In this document: positions 27,380 to 36,634 of the stretch, in pieces
Layout of the letters: each line of letters starts with the position of its first letter
How positions within the stretch are numbered: position 1 is the first letter of the stretch
NCBI GenBank assembly: GCA_937146765.1
Contig: CAKZRP010000051.1
Span: 1 to 64,000, forward strand
From: an uncultured Paracoccaceae bacterium
GTDB lineage: Bacteria > Pseudomonadota > Alphaproteobacteria > Rhodobacterales > Rhodobacteraceae
Length of the DNA: 64,000 nucleotides
Direction of reading: 5' to 3'
Made by a program: the position numbers and the translations under genes
The notes under the pieces: model-generated
Told to the model about the DNA's origin: nothing
Seen by the model: the letters and a program-made list of their open reading frames with translations, nothing else
Database searches by the model: none

Positions 27380-29368
27380 TCAGGAGTGCGCGCGTGTCAG
27401 GATGTCCTGTGGCTCCGGCTGGGGTTCCGGCAGCCAGATCAGGAATTCCGCACCGCGGGCCCGGCGATTGCGCACCGTGATCCGCCCGCCGGCGCGCTGG
27501 ATCAGCGTCTGGCTGATCGAGAGGCCGAGGCCGGTGCCCTCGCCGCGCTTGGTGGTGAAGAAGGGATCGAAGATCTGGTCGATCCGCTCCTGCGGAATGC
27601 CGGGGCCGGTATCGGCAATCCGCAAGGCCGCGCCGCACACCCCGTCCCGTATCTCCTGCGCGAGGCTGATCGCCAGCGTGCCCTCGCCCTCCATCGCCTG
27701 ACTGGCATTGATCAGGACGTTGATCACCACCTGCTGCAACTCACCGGGATCTATCCGCACCAGCGGGGCCTCGTCCATCTGGGTCAGCACCCGGATCTCC
27801 TGGCGCGAGATCACATGGTCCACCAGCACCAGGCAGTCACGCACCACCGCGGCCACATCGACGCTTTCGGCAAAGGTGCCGAACTCCGTCGGCCGGGCGA
27901 ATTGCAGCAACTTGCCGACGATGGCACCGATCCGCATGACCTGATTGTCGATCAGCTCCAGCTCGGTCTTCACCGGATCGGCAGCGGTGCCCAGTGTCAT
28001 CCGCATCACGTCCACATTGCCCTGGATGACCGCCACCGGATTGTTGATCTCATGCGCGACCCCGGCAGTGATCTCGCCGATGGAGGCGAGCTTCTCGCTC
28101 ATTACCAGCTGGCGAAAGGTCTCCTCCAGCTTGTCATTGGCCACCTTCAGCTCCCTGGTGCGTTCCTCCACCCGGGCGTTCAGCTCATCCGCCCAGTTGC
28201 GCAGGCGGCGGTCCCGCTCCTGTACCTGGTCGAGCAGCATGTCGAGGTGGCTGGCGACCTGTCCGATCTCGTCGCTGCGCCCGGTCGGGCCATTGCGCGC
28301 GGTGAGGTCGCCCTGTTCCACCCGGGCCATGGTCCGGGTCATCTGTTCCAGCGGGGCAAAGATCCCCTTGGCGAGCCAGAGGAACAGCGGCACCGAGAGG
28401 GCGACAACCAGCGCAAAGGCCCCGACAATGCTCCAGTAGGCCGCCCGCTTGGCAATCTGATAGGGCGCCTCAAGGAATCCCACGTAGAGCATCCCGACCC
28501 GCTGGCCGAAACTGTCGGTCAGCGGCAGGTAGCCGGAGATGTACCAGTCGTTGACCACAAAGGCCCGGTCGAGCCAGGTCCGCCCGTCGCCCAGCACATT
28601 CTGGCGCACCACGGCAGAGACGCGGGTGCCGAGCGCCCGCACATCCTCGAACAAGCGCACATTGGTCGAAATACGGGTATCCTCGAGAAACAGCGTCGCG
28701 GTGCCCTGACGGCTGACCCTGGACTGGCCATGCAGGTAGACCAGAGCATTTATGGTGTCGATGAAATCGAGGTTGCGGTTCAGCAGCAGCCCGCCGACCA
28801 GCACGCCCCTGACGCCGTTGCGGCGCAGAGGGGCGGCGGTATGGACCACCATGCCGCGATCCTCCACCTCGCGCGCGGTGGGGGCGGCGGCTTCGGTCTC
28901 GATCAGGGCGATGCGCGCCTGCGCGGCCAGCGCAGGCGACAGCGCCTTGAGGTCGCGGGCGGCCAGAATGTCGATCTCCGAGGACATACGCCCTGCCGCC
29001 GCCGCCCGGACCACCGGCCAGCGCGCGGCAGCCTCGGTGAGGGCGTCGCCCGTCAGCAGGTACAGGAAATCAAGCTGCAGATCCGCTCGCTGCAGGTCGA
29101 GATAGGCGGCGATGTCGCTGGGGCCGGTCTCCAGCCGATCTGCCAGTTCCGCCGAATCCGCAAGGCCTTGCAGGGCGCGGGCTGAATTGCTCTGCAGCTG
29201 GCCGAGGTATTGCTCGGCAATGCGCAGGTCGCTTTCCACATTGGCGATCAGCACCTTGTCATAATCCGCCGTCCAGCGTGCCATCGCCAGCAGCATCAAC
29301 AGCGGCATCAGCACCACCAGCGGCAGCAGCGCAAGCGTGAGGAGGCGCAGGCGGACAGATGTGAACAC
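27380..29368 (-). CDS. Membrane sensor histidine kinase
   Basis: The 662-residue protein has two membrane helices (about 10-30 and 325-345) bracketing a large periplasmic sensing region, then a HAMP linker (PLEQMTRTMARVEQGDL), a coiled coil (RVEERTRELKVANDKLEE) and a kinase core. The phospho-acceptor is in AGVAHEINNP; the ATP-binding motifs are NVLINASQAM, ADTGPGIP and GEGTGLGLSIS. The GTG at 29368 opens the hydrophobic N-terminus. It is convergent with the NtrC-like regulator, 37 bp apart, and is its likely partner. The signal may be formate or redox state, but nothing in the sequence proves this. Confidence 0.88.
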   Translation of the reverse strand: MFTSVRLRLLTLALLPLVVLMPLLMLLAMARWTADYDKVLIANVESDLRIAEQYLGQLQSNSARALQGLADSAELADRLETGPSDIAAYLDLQRADLQLDFLYLLTGDALTEAAARWPVVRAAAAGRMSSEIDILAARDLKALSPALAAQARIALIETEAAAPTAREVEDRGMVVHTAAPLRRNGVRGVLVGGLLLNRNLDFIDTINALVYLHGQSRVSRQGTATLFLEDTRISTNVRLFEDVRALGTRVSAVVRQNVLGDGRTWLDRAFVVNDWYISGYLPLTDSFGQRVGMLYVGFLEAPYQIAKRAAYWSIVGAFALVVALSVPLFLWLAKGIFAPLEQMTRTMARVEQGDLTARNGPTGRSDEIGQVASHLDMLLDQVQERDRRLRNWADELNARVEERTRELKVANDKLEETFRQLVMSEKLASIGEITAGVAHEINNPVAVIQGNVDVMRMTLGTAADPVKTELELIDNQVMRIGAIVGKLLQFARPTEFGTFAESVDVAAVVRDCLVLVDHVISRQEIRVLTQMDEAPLVRIDPGELQQVVINVLINASQAMEGEGTLAISLAQEIRDGVCGAALRIADTGPGIPQERIDQIFDPFFTTKRGEGTGLGLSISQTLIQRAGGRITVRNRRARGAEFLIWLPEPQPEPQDILTRAHS

Positions 29369-29491
29369 GGGGTGCGGGTCTCCTCCTCAGGCCGGGCTCC
29401 GCGTGGCGAGGCCGGGCCACGCCAGTCTTCCCGCTTCCGTCGCGCGGCGCAAGTCATTGCGACCACGGGGGAAAGAGCGGGCGCGGGGGGA

Positions 29492-30241
29492 TCAGGCCGG
29501 GATCCGCTTGCCCGCCCAATCATATTGGTTGCCGCTGTCCTCGGGGATGAGCCCGTCCAGCACCTTCAGCAGGTGGGCGGCGGCCTCTTCCGGGGCGAAG
29601 AGCCGGTGCTCCGGCACCGCCCCTCGGAACGGTGCCGACAGGGGGGTGCGCACCGTACCCGGATGCAGGCAGACGCAGATCGCCTGCGGATTGCGGCGGG
29701 CCATCTCTATGGCATAGCTGCGTATCAGCATCGCCAACGCCGCCTTGGAAGCGCGATAGGCGTGCCAGCCGCCCAGCCGATTGTCCGAGATCGACCCCAC
29801 CCGGGCGCCAAGGGCGGCAAAGACCGTGCGCCGGTCACGCGGCATCCGGTCGAGGAGATGTTTCGCCACCAGCGCCGGGCCGATGGTATTGACGCGAAAC
29901 ACCTGCTCGAAGGCGGCCATGTCCTGCTGGCGATAGCTCTTTTCCGGGCGGAGGCCGGTGGTGGCATCGCTGAGAAGCCCGGTCGCCACCAGGATCATGT
30001 CCGGTGTCCCGACCGCTGCCGCAAGGCGCGCCAGATCCGCCTCCGAGGTGATGTCGGCCTGATGGACCTGCTGCTTTGGCCCCTCGGTGTTGTTCTCGGT
30101 CACGCTATCGGCAAGGGACTCTGGGTTGCGGACCACCAGATGCAGCTGCTCGGTTTCGGGTCGCGCCGCCAGCGCATCGCAGAGCGCGCGCCCGATGCCG
30201 CCGCTGGCCCCCAGCACCACGATGTTGCGGGGGGCGCTCAT
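29492..30241 (-). CDS. SDR family NAD(P)-dependent oxidoreductase (CsgA-like)
   Basis: A 249-residue short-chain dehydrogenase. Cofactor motif GASGGIGRA lies at the N-terminus, the catalytic YxxxK is in YRASKAALAM, and HPGTVRTPLSAPF follows, as in the C-factor/CsgA branch. It is the last gene of the eight-gene minus-strand operon that starts at 36466. Its ATG overlaps the stop of the preceding SDR gene by 4 bp. In an RpoE-controlled operon it may act on oxidised lipid or aldehyde products; the substrate is unknown. Confidence 0.88.
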   Translation of the reverse strand: MSAPRNIVVLGASGGIGRALCDALAARPETEQLHLVVRNPESLADSVTENNTEGPKQQVHQADITSEADLARLAAAVGTPDMILVATGLLSDATTGLRPEKSYRQQDMAAFEQVFRVNTIGPALVAKHLLDRMPRDRRTVFAALGARVGSISDNRLGGWHAYRASKAALAMLIRSYAIEMARRNPQAICVCLHPGTVRTPLSAPFRGAVPEHRLFAPEEAAAHLLKVLDGLIPEDSGNQYDWAGKRIPA

Positions 30242-30960
30242 ATCAGTCGACTGACCAGGCGGCGCGGCAGATGCGCCGCGAGGCGAAAGACCCAGGAGAA
30301 GGGCGCCGGAAAGGCGCTCTGGAACCGGGAGGAGCGCAGCGCCCGCAGGCAGCAGGCGGCGGCCTCCTCCGGGGTCTGGATCATCGGCATCCTGAAGGTG
30401 TTCTTCTCGGTCAGCCGGGTGCGGATGAAGCCGGGGTTGATCACCTGCACCTTTATGCCGCTGTCGCGCAGGTCGCGGTGCAGGGTCTCGCCCAGATGCA
30501 TGAGGGCGGCCTTGGAGGCGCCATAGCCGATGGCACCGGGCAGGCCGGTATAGCCCGCCAGCGAGCCGATCAGGGCGATGTGTCCGTGCCCGCGCCGGGC
30601 CATTTCGGGCACCATGCGCCCCAGAACCCGCATCGCCCCCATGAAGTTCACGTCGCAGATCGCCTCGGCCATCTCCGGCTCCCAGTCCTGCGCGGTCATT
30701 GGCTCGTAAAGGCCGGCGCAATAGAGGATGCCGTCCGGAGCCTCCACCGCGCGCACGGCTTCGGTGACGCTGGCGAGATCGGTCACGTCGAGCGTCAGCG
30801 GCACCGCCTCGGGCAGGCGCTGGCAGAGGGCGGCCAGCCGGTCATGTCGCCGCGCCGAGAGGGTGAGGCGGGCACCTTCGCCCGCCAGCGCCTCCGCCAG
30901 GGCGCGGCCCAGCCCCTCGCTGGCGCCGATGATCCACCAATGCTGGCCAGCAAAGCTCAT
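30238..30960 (-). CDS. SDR family NAD(P)-dependent oxidoreductase
   Basis: A 240-residue short-chain dehydrogenase with cofactor motif IIGASEGLGRALAEAL, NNAG replaced by YCAGLYE, catalytic YGASKAALMHLGE, and PGFIRTRLTEKN. It overlaps DUF3833 (upstream) and the next SDR (downstream) by 4 bp each. Homologues next to DUF3833 and an MFS gene belong to the R. sphaeroides sigma-E/ChrR regulon cluster (RSP1087-1091 region, from memory). The substrate is unknown. Confidence 0.88.
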   Translation of the reverse strand: MSFAGQHWWIIGASEGLGRALAEALAGEGARLTLSARRHDRLAALCQRLPEAVPLTLDVTDLASVTEAVRAVEAPDGILYCAGLYEPMTAQDWEPEMAEAICDVNFMGAMRVLGRMVPEMARRGHGHIALIGSLAGYTGLPGAIGYGASKAALMHLGETLHRDLRDSGIKVQVINPGFIRTRLTEKNTFRMPMIQTPEEAAACCLRALRSSRFQSAFPAPFSWVFRLAAHLPRRLVSRLI

Positions 30961-31505
30961 GGCTGGCCTCCCACCGGGCGGATGGTTGCCACCAGCTCGG
31001 CCACCTTGACGCCGAACTTGCGCATTTCCGACCGGTTCAGGATGGTGCCATTCTCCATCAGATACATCCAGTCGGTGACGTCGAGCACATGGCCTCCGCC
31101 ATCCTCGGGCAAGCGGATGCGATAGCTGAGCCGCACCGTGGCGCCGCTGTGCTGGCCGATTCCGGTGCCGATGATATCGGGCGCCGTGGCGGTGAAGGCG
31201 CCCTCGGCCCCGATGCGCAGGGTCCATTGCCGCGCCTGGGTTCCGCCCCCTGCATAGCGGAAATCCTCGCTGAGCGTGCCGCTGTCGCCCTGCCAGGTGC
31301 CCTCCATCTCGGCGAGGAACCGCGAGACCACCCGACCCGTCGGCCCGTAGATCATCCCCTCGGACAGGAACCGCCCGGAAAGATGACGGCGGATGTCGAA
31401 CTCCGGGTCGGTGCCAGCATAATCCGCGGGCCGCTGCGAGCGGAAGCCGGGACGCAGCAGCAACGCCAGAACCAGCAGGAGGGCGAGACCGAGGAGGAGT
31501 TTCAT
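30957..31505 (-). CDS. DUF3833 family protein
   Basis: A 182-residue protein with one N-terminal hydrophobic helix (LLLGLALLLVLALLL), probably a membrane anchor or uncleaved signal. The rest is beta-rich, lipocalin-like in pattern, with RRHLSGRFLSEGMIYGPTGRVVSRF, a hallmark of DUF3833. It may bind a lipid intermediate. It overlaps the MFS and SDR genes by 4 bp on either side, so the stoichiometry is likely coupled. Confidence 0.85.
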   Translation of the reverse strand: MKLLLGLALLLVLALLLRPGFRSQRPADYAGTDPEFDIRRHLSGRFLSEGMIYGPTGRVVSRFLAEMEGTWQGDSGTLSEDFRYAGGGTQARQWTLRIGAEGAFTATAPDIIGTGIGQHSGATVRLSYRIRLPEDGGGHVLDVTDWMYLMENGTILNRSEMRKFGVKVAELVATIRPVGGQP

Positions 31506-32719
31506 GCAGGAGCCTTTTCACGAGGGAGCGTCGTCGCCAATGCTATGGCGGCGCCTTTCAGCAGACAGGGCAGGCCGGCATAGGCCAGCGTCAGGGCGAG
31601 GAGGGCAGAGTGGCCATTCTGGGCGCCGGGCACATAGCCGCTGAGGGCAAGGGCGGGCAGCAGCAGCGCCGCGGCCGCCGCCAGTGCCAGCTTGGCGGCA
31701 AAGGTCCAAAGGCCAAAGGCGCTGCCCGCCTGCAGGCCGGCCCGGTCGAGGGCGGCAGCAAAGAGCACCGGCAGGATCACCATATCCGCTCCGAGGGCCG
31801 CGCCGGAGGCGGCACAGATGAGGGCAAAGCCAAGAGCGGATCCCGGCGGCAGGAAACCCGCGCCGACAAAGGCCAGAACCGCCAGCCCCATCCCGAGGCG
31901 CAGCACGCGGGTTGCGTCATGGCGCGTGGCGGCCCGGCTCCAGAGCGGCACCGACAGGCCCGCAGCGAGGAAAAACAGGATCAGGAAAGGACCCGCCAGC
32001 TCCGGCAGCAGCAGACGGTCCTCGACAAAGAACAGGAACAGCGTCGAGGTGATCGCCACCGGCAGCGCATTGACAAAGGCCAGCGTCAGCAGGGACAGCG
32101 CTCCGCTGGCGCGCAGTTCGGACAGGCTCAGGGGCCGTTCGACGCGCGCAGGCAGGCGCCAGAGCGGGCGGCAGAGCACCCAGGCAAGAAGGCAGACAAG
32201 GGCCAGAAGCAGGCCAAAGGCCGGATAACCGTTACCCTGCGCGCCAAGTGCCGCCAGCAGCCCCGGCGCGGTGGCGGCGAGGATGATCCCGCAGAGCGTG
32301 CCGCCCTCGCGCCACCCCGCCAGTCGGGCAAGCCCCCGGGCACCGCCCGCCAGCGCCGCGCTCTGGCCGTAAAACAGCACGGTGCCGAGACTATAGGCGG
32401 TGAAGACCAGCACCAGCGCGGCGGTGAACCACAACAGGCTGCCGGTCTCGGGGCGCAGCGTGTAAAGAAGCACGAACCCCGTGCCCATGCCGCAGGCGGA
32501 GAGCCCGGCAAGCAGCGGCTTTTGCGCCGGGTAGCGATCTACCAGCCAGCCCAGCGCCGGGTCCTGGGCAAAATCCATCACCCGGATCGCGGCGAGGATT
32601 GCGCCCAGGGTGGCGAGGCTCATGCCCAGTTCGGCAGTGGCATAGCGCGGCAGGTGGATATAAAGCGGCAGCCCGGCCGCCGCCAGCATCAGCGCATATG
32701 TACTGACGCGCCAGTGCAT
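31502..32719 (-). CDS. MFS/GPH-type transporter
   Basis: A 405-residue polytopic membrane protein of about 12 hydrophobic segments. AIRVMDFAQDPALGWLVDRY near residue 45 is the loop 2-3 signature seen in glycoside-pentoside-hexuronide (GPH) type symporters. It is embedded in the RpoE/ChrR operon, 1 bp after the chalcone-isomerase-like gene and overlapping DUF3833. A lipid or stress-product exporter or flippase is as likely as a sugar symporter; nothing here fixes the substrate. Confidence 0.85.
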   Translation of the reverse strand: MHWRVSTYALMLAAAGLPLYIHLPRYATAELGMSLATLGAILAAIRVMDFAQDPALGWLVDRYPAQKPLLAGLSACGMGTGFVLLYTLRPETGSLLWFTAALVLVFTAYSLGTVLFYGQSAALAGGARGLARLAGWREGGTLCGIILAATAPGLLAALGAQGNGYPAFGLLLALVCLLAWVLCRPLWRLPARVERPLSLSELRASGALSLLTLAFVNALPVAITSTLFLFFVEDRLLLPELAGPFLILFFLAAGLSVPLWSRAATRHDATRVLRLGMGLAVLAFVGAGFLPPGSALGFALICAASGAALGADMVILPVLFAAALDRAGLQAGSAFGLWTFAAKLALAAAAALLLPALALSGYVPGAQNGHSALLALTLAYAGLPCLLKGAAIALATTLPREKAPA

Positions 32720-32720
32720 G

Positions 32721-33221
32721 TCACTCGCCCCGGAGTTGGGCGGAGAGCCGGGCAGAGCGGCTGTTGGGCGACAGCCAGATGCCGAGGAAGCGCCGCCGCA
32801 GATCCGGATGCGCGATGCTGCAGGTCTGCTGCCCGTTCAGGAACAGGGTGACGGTATCGGCGGTGGGGGAGAGGGCCACGAAGGTGTCGCCCGCTTCCAC
32901 GTCGCGAAAGCAGGTGGCGAGCTTGTCGAGCATCTGCGGTTGATCCGGCTGCTCACCCTCGATCCGCTGCAATTCGGTTTTTGTGCCGCGCAGCAATTCC
33001 TCGGTGGTGAAGCCGCGCGCATAGTCGATCCGCAGCGACAGCTTCTGGTCCCAGTCAAAGGCGGGTTTTCCCTCGGTGTGCAGGGTCGCGGTGTAGATGT
33101 CAAAGCCGAGAAACCTCAGCGTCGCCTGACCCAGCTGCACCGGGGCGCCCAGCCCGGTTTCCGCCGACGCGCTCCCGGCCATCAGCACCACAAGGGCAAG
33201 GGCGCGCAACTCAGGTCGCAT
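32721..33221 (-). CDS. Exported chalcone-isomerase-like protein
   Basis: A 166-residue product with a signal peptide (about 1-20). The mature part has GQATLRFLGFDIYTATLHTEGK, SLRIDYARGFTTEELLRGT and FLNGQQTCSIAHPDLRRRFLGIWL, typical of bacterial chalcone-isomerase-like proteins, which bind fatty acids rather than flavonoids. Its start overlaps the methyltransferase stop by 11 bp. In this operon a role in handling acyl chains at the periplasmic face is plausible. Confidence 0.82.
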   Translation of the reverse strand: MRPELRALALVVLMAGSASAETGLGAPVQLGQATLRFLGFDIYTATLHTEGKPAFDWDQKLSLRIDYARGFTTEELLRGTKTELQRIEGEQPDQPQMLDKLATCFRDVEAGDTFVALSPTADTVTLFLNGQQTCSIAHPDLRRRFLGIWLSPNSRSARLSAQLRGE

Positions 33222-34383
33222 GTTGCAGCTCCACTTGTACCACATCGGTCTGACGGGTCTCGAAGGAGGCGGCGCAGATCTGCAGGTAGAATTGCCAGTT
33301 GCGCAGGAAGCTCTGGTCATAGCCCAGCCGCAGCACCCGGTCCGAAGCCTCGCTCAGCCGTTCGGACCACATCCGGCAGGTGCGGGCATAGTCGAGGCCA
33401 AAGCCGAAATTGTCGCTGACCTTCAGCCCTGCGCGCTCGGCGTGATGGGCGATCATCGCATCCGACAGCAGCATGCCACCGGGAAAGGTGTATTGCCGGA
33501 TATAGTCCGACCCCTTGCGGTAGATGTCGAAATAGGCGTCGGGCACGGTGATCGCCTGCACCACCGCGCGCCCGCCCTCGGCCAGACGGTCCTTCAGCAT
33601 GACGAAATACTGCGGCCAGTAGCGCTCGCCCACCGCCTCGATCATCTCGATCGAGACAATGGCGTCGAATTTGCCCTTGGTGTCGCGGTAATCGCAGAGC
33701 TGGATCTCCGCCCGCCCGTCGAGCCGGGCGTCAGCAAAGCCGTATTGGCTGGGCGAAATGGTGATGCCAGTGACGTGACGGCCCTGACCAGCAGCACGTT
33801 CGGCAAAGCCGCCCCAGCCGCAGCCGACCTCCAGAATGCGGTCGGCCTCTCCGGCCCGGGTCAGGATCCGGTCGTACTTGCGGTATTGCGCATCCTCAAG
33901 GCTGCGGTCGCCGGGAGCAAAGAGGGCGGAGGAATAGGTCATGCTGTCGTCCAGCCAGAGCTGGTAGAACTCGTTGCCGACATCGTAGTGGGCCTTGATG
34001 TTGCGCCGGGCGCCGGAGCGGGAATTGGCACGCAGGATCCGGTCGACAACGCGGAATTTCAGGGTCGCCAGCGGGCTCGGATAGGCAAAGGCCTCCAGGT
34101 AGTCGAGGTTGAGCAGCGCCACCTGGGTCACCGCCTCGATCGAGGGCGTGTCCCAGAGCCCGGCAACGTAGGCCTCGCCCAGCCCGATGTCGCCGCGCGC
34201 CGCCATCGCCGTGACCACCGCCCAGTCGTTGATCTGCATCTCGGCATGGGGTGTGTCGCCACCACTCTCCTGGCCGAAGTAATGCACCTCGCCCTCGGGG
34301 GTGATCAGGCGCAGGCTGCCGCGCCGGATGCGGGCGCAGCTGTCGAGAAAGTCGCGTTTCACGCGGTTGGTGATGAACAGCAT
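33211..34383 (-). CDS. Cyclopropane-fatty-acid-synthase family methyltransferase
   Basis: A 390-residue SAM-dependent methyltransferase acting on unsaturated acyl chains of phospholipids. The SAM motif ILEVGCGWGGFAERA lies near residue 180, preceded by AHYDVGNEFYQLWLDDSMTYS, and VSIEMIEAVGERYWPQYF follows, all family signatures. In R. sphaeroides, CFA-type methyltransferases controlled by sigma-E and ChrR take part in making methyl-branched and furan fatty acids after singlet oxygen exposure. Membership in the same kind of operon supports that role here over plain cyclopropanation. Start and stop overlap the neighbours. Confidence 0.9.
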   Translation of the reverse strand: MLFITNRVKRDFLDSCARIRRGSLRLITPEGEVHYFGQESGGDTPHAEMQINDWAVVTAMAARGDIGLGEAYVAGLWDTPSIEAVTQVALLNLDYLEAFAYPSPLATLKFRVVDRILRANSRSGARRNIKAHYDVGNEFYQLWLDDSMTYSSALFAPGDRSLEDAQYRKYDRILTRAGEADRILEVGCGWGGFAERAAGQGRHVTGITISPSQYGFADARLDGRAEIQLCDYRDTKGKFDAIVSIEMIEAVGERYWPQYFVMLKDRLAEGGRAVVQAITVPDAYFDIYRKGSDYIRQYTFPGGMLLSDAMIAHHAERAGLKVSDNFGFGLDYARTCRMWSERLSEASDRVLRLGYDQSFLRNWQFYLQICAASFETRQTDVVQVELQHAT

Positions 34384-35147
34384 CAGCTGACCTCCTGTTC
34401 AGGCGGAAGCGGGCGTCTGGTGTAGCGCGCGCCCTTCAGTTTCAGTTTGAGCGCCTGCCAATAGATCAGCGCGATGGTGCGCATCGCGCCCATGGGTCGG
34501 CGCAGGGTGGCGCGGATCAGCCCGCGGTTGCGCAGGGGGCTGAGGTCTCCGACCAAAGTGGCGATCACGCCTTCGGAGCCGTTCTCATGCGCGATACGGA
34601 TGGCGATCCGGGCCTCCGTGATGTCAAAAATAAATCGATATTGACCCGCGACCTCCTGAAACGGCGAAACGTGAAAGATTTTTTTCGCCGCAAGCTGGGT
34701 GTCGGCGGTGATCGCAGCGCGGTCGGGATGGGTGCAGAGATAGCTGTGGCGATCGCCAAAGGTGTTGGAGACCTCGGCGATCACCGCCTTGAGGTCGGAC
34801 CCTTCATAGGCGAGCCAGAAGCTGACAGGGTTGAAGATATAGCCGAGGAAGGCCGGCTGGGTCAGCAGCAGGATGGAAAGGCGCTCCGGGGCAAGACCCG
34901 CGCGCTGGAACACCTCTTCCGCCCAGACCCGCCCGCGCCCTGCCTTGGGGGCACCGCCATGGTCGCGGTCATGCACCGATGCGAGATTCCAGCGGTTGCG
35001 CGAGAAGAGCGCCGGCCCCGCCTCTGAGGCGGGATCGAGCAGCACGTAATCCACCCCGTAGCGAAAGGCATTGCGGATCGCGCCGCGCCGCGCATGGGTG
35101 GTCTGGCCGGCCAGATGACGCGGCAGATCGGCGTGCGGCCCGGTCAT
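34383..35147 (-). CDS. DUF1365 domain-containing protein
   Basis: A 254-residue soluble protein of the DUF1365 family, which usually sits between an FAD-dependent oxidoreductase and a CFA-type methyltransferase, as it does here. Recognisable segments are HARRGAIRNAFRYGVDYVLLD, RLSILLLTQPAFLGYIFNPVSFW and KIFHVSPFQEVAGQYRF. It overlaps both neighbours by 1-4 bp. The fold is unknown to me; a role in fatty-acid modification is inferred from context. Confidence 0.88.
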   Translation of the reverse strand: MTGPHADLPRHLAGQTTHARRGAIRNAFRYGVDYVLLDPASEAGPALFSRNRWNLASVHDRDHGGAPKAGRGRVWAEEVFQRAGLAPERLSILLLTQPAFLGYIFNPVSFWLAYEGSDLKAVIAEVSNTFGDRHSYLCTHPDRAAITADTQLAAKKIFHVSPFQEVAGQYRFIFDITEARIAIRIAHENGSEGVIATLVGDLSPLRNRGLIRATLRRPMGAMRTIALIYWQALKLKLKGARYTRRPLPPEQEVS

Positions 35148-36466
35148 GACAGCACCCCCGTCCGCAGGACTTCGTCCCGCACCGCGGGGGCGTATTTCGC
35201 CGTCATCGCGCGGGCCACGCGCACCGCGCTGGCAAACCCATCCTCGTGAAACCCATGCCGCAGGTAGGCACCGGCAAACCAGGTCCGGTTGTCCCCCTGC
35301 ATCGCCTGCACCGCGCCCTGTGCGCGGATCGCGGCGCGGTCGAACACCGGGTGGCGAAAGGTCACCTCGTCATAGATGAGCTGCGGCGTCACCGGCCGCA
35401 CCGGATTGAGCGAGACAAAGAGCGGATCGCTCTCGGGGATGTTCTGTAGCCGGTTCATCCAGTAGGTGACGCCGATGGCGGGGCGGTTGTCCTCGGCCTC
35501 GGCCTTGTAGACCCAGGAGGACCAGCAGGCGCGGCGTTTCGGCATCTGGCTGGCGTCGCGGTGCAGGATCACCTGATTGTCCTGGTAACGCATGGCGCCA
35601 AGGGTCGCGCGCTCCTGCGCGGAGGGTCTGTCCAGCAGGCGCAGGGCGTCGTCGGAATGGCAGGCAAAGATCACATCGTCAAAGGTCTGTACCTCGCCCC
35701 CCGGCAAATGCAGGGTGACACCGATGCCATCGCGGGCGACGCTGCGCACCGGCGTGCCCGGACGCAGGTCGACGCCGCTGCGGGCCAGATGCGCCTCCAG
35801 CCGGGTGACATATTCCCGGCTGCCGCCCTGCACCGTCCACCATTGGTGCTGCCCCGAGGCCGAGAGCAGCGCGTGGTTGCGAAAGAACCGCACCAGCGAC
35901 CGGGCGGGAAAGTCGCGGATCTCTTCGGCGGGGGTGGACCAGATCGCGCCGCAGATCGGCATCAGGTAGTAGCGCTGGAACCAGTCGCCGAGCGAAAGCT
36001 CCTGCACCAACTCGCCGATGGTGGTGCTGTCATCGCGCGCCACCCCTTCGGCGCGGGAGTTGAAGCGCAGGATATCGCGCACCATGCCAAAGAAGGCGGG
36101 CCGGGTCAGGTTGCGGCGCTGGCCAAAGAGGGCTGCGAGATCCTTCAGCCCGTATTCCACCCGCCCGTCCTGAATGGTGGCGCCAAAGGACATGTCGCTG
36201 CGGACCACCGGCACGTCGAGGTCGCGGAACATCGCCGTCAGATGCGGGTAGTTGACGTAGTTGAACACGATGAAACCGGTGTCCACCGGCTGATCGCCCC
36301 GGATGCCGGCATGGACCGTGCGGGCATGACCGCCCAGGGTCGGAGAGGCCTCGAACAGCGCCACATCATGCCGCGGCGCCAGGAGCCAGGCGGCGGCCAG
36401 CCCGGAAATGCCGCCCCCGACAATGGCAATGCGACGGCGCGGCGAGGTCAGGGCATCAAAGGACAT
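35144..36466 (-). CDS. FAD-dependent oxidoreductase (NAD(P)-binding, amine-oxidase fold)
   Basis: A 440-residue flavoprotein with the dinucleotide-binding motif IAIVGGGISGLAAAWLL at residues about 14-30 and GGHARTVHAG. Further on it has DTGFIVFNYVNYPHLTAMF and a C-terminal FAGAYLRHGFHEDGFASAVRVA, the pattern of the flavin amine oxidase/desaturase group found with DUF1365 and CFA-type genes. It is the first gene of the eight-gene operon. The ATG at 36466 is preferred to an earlier one that would overlap the ECF promoter. In R. sphaeroides the homologous gene is in the sigma-E/ChrR regulon and is linked to furan fatty acid formation; the exact step is not assigned here. Confidence 0.88.
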   Translation of the reverse strand: MSFDALTSPRRRIAIVGGGISGLAAAWLLAPRHDVALFEASPTLGGHARTVHAGIRGDQPVDTGFIVFNYVNYPHLTAMFRDLDVPVVRSDMSFGATIQDGRVEYGLKDLAALFGQRRNLTRPAFFGMVRDILRFNSRAEGVARDDSTTIGELVQELSLGDWFQRYYLMPICGAIWSTPAEEIRDFPARSLVRFFRNHALLSASGQHQWWTVQGGSREYVTRLEAHLARSGVDLRPGTPVRSVARDGIGVTLHLPGGEVQTFDDVIFACHSDDALRLLDRPSAQERATLGAMRYQDNQVILHRDASQMPKRRACWSSWVYKAEAEDNRPAIGVTYWMNRLQNIPESDPLFVSLNPVRPVTPQLIYDEVTFRHPVFDRAAIRAQGAVQAMQGDNRTWFAGAYLRHGFHEDGFASAVRVARAMTAKYAPAVRDEVLRTGVLS

Positions 36467-36490
36467 GTAAACTCCATCGGTTTTCAGAAG

Positions 36491-36519
36491 CTTACGCCAC
36501 GGAGGGGCGCGTCGGATCA
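36491..36519 (-). promoter_or_regulatory. Putative RpoE (ECF, ChrR-type) promoter of the lipid-modification operon
   Basis: On the minus strand TGATCC (36514-36519) is followed after 18 bp by GTAAG (36491-36495), 25 bp before the FAD-oxidoreductase ATG. This matches the published form of sigma-E/ChrR promoters in R. sphaeroides (TGATCC, about 18 bp, TAAG-like). A second TGATCC promoter faces the other way toward rpoE. Confidence 0.7.
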
Positions 36520-36634
36520 AAAAAGCTCAAAAGAAAATAAGTCTGGCTCGCATTTTACGGTTGCCGACAGGCGGTCTCGCGTGCCCCGCGCGGCTTTGCA
36601 CCCGCGGGTCGTCGGGGGGCTAGGAAAATATTTT

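Noticed and set aside
29401..29422. Hairpin GCGTGGC/GCCACGC between the sensor kinase and the SDR gene
   Set aside because: It is a short stem without a T-run in either direction, in very GC-rich DNA, and could arise by chance. It is not called as a terminator.
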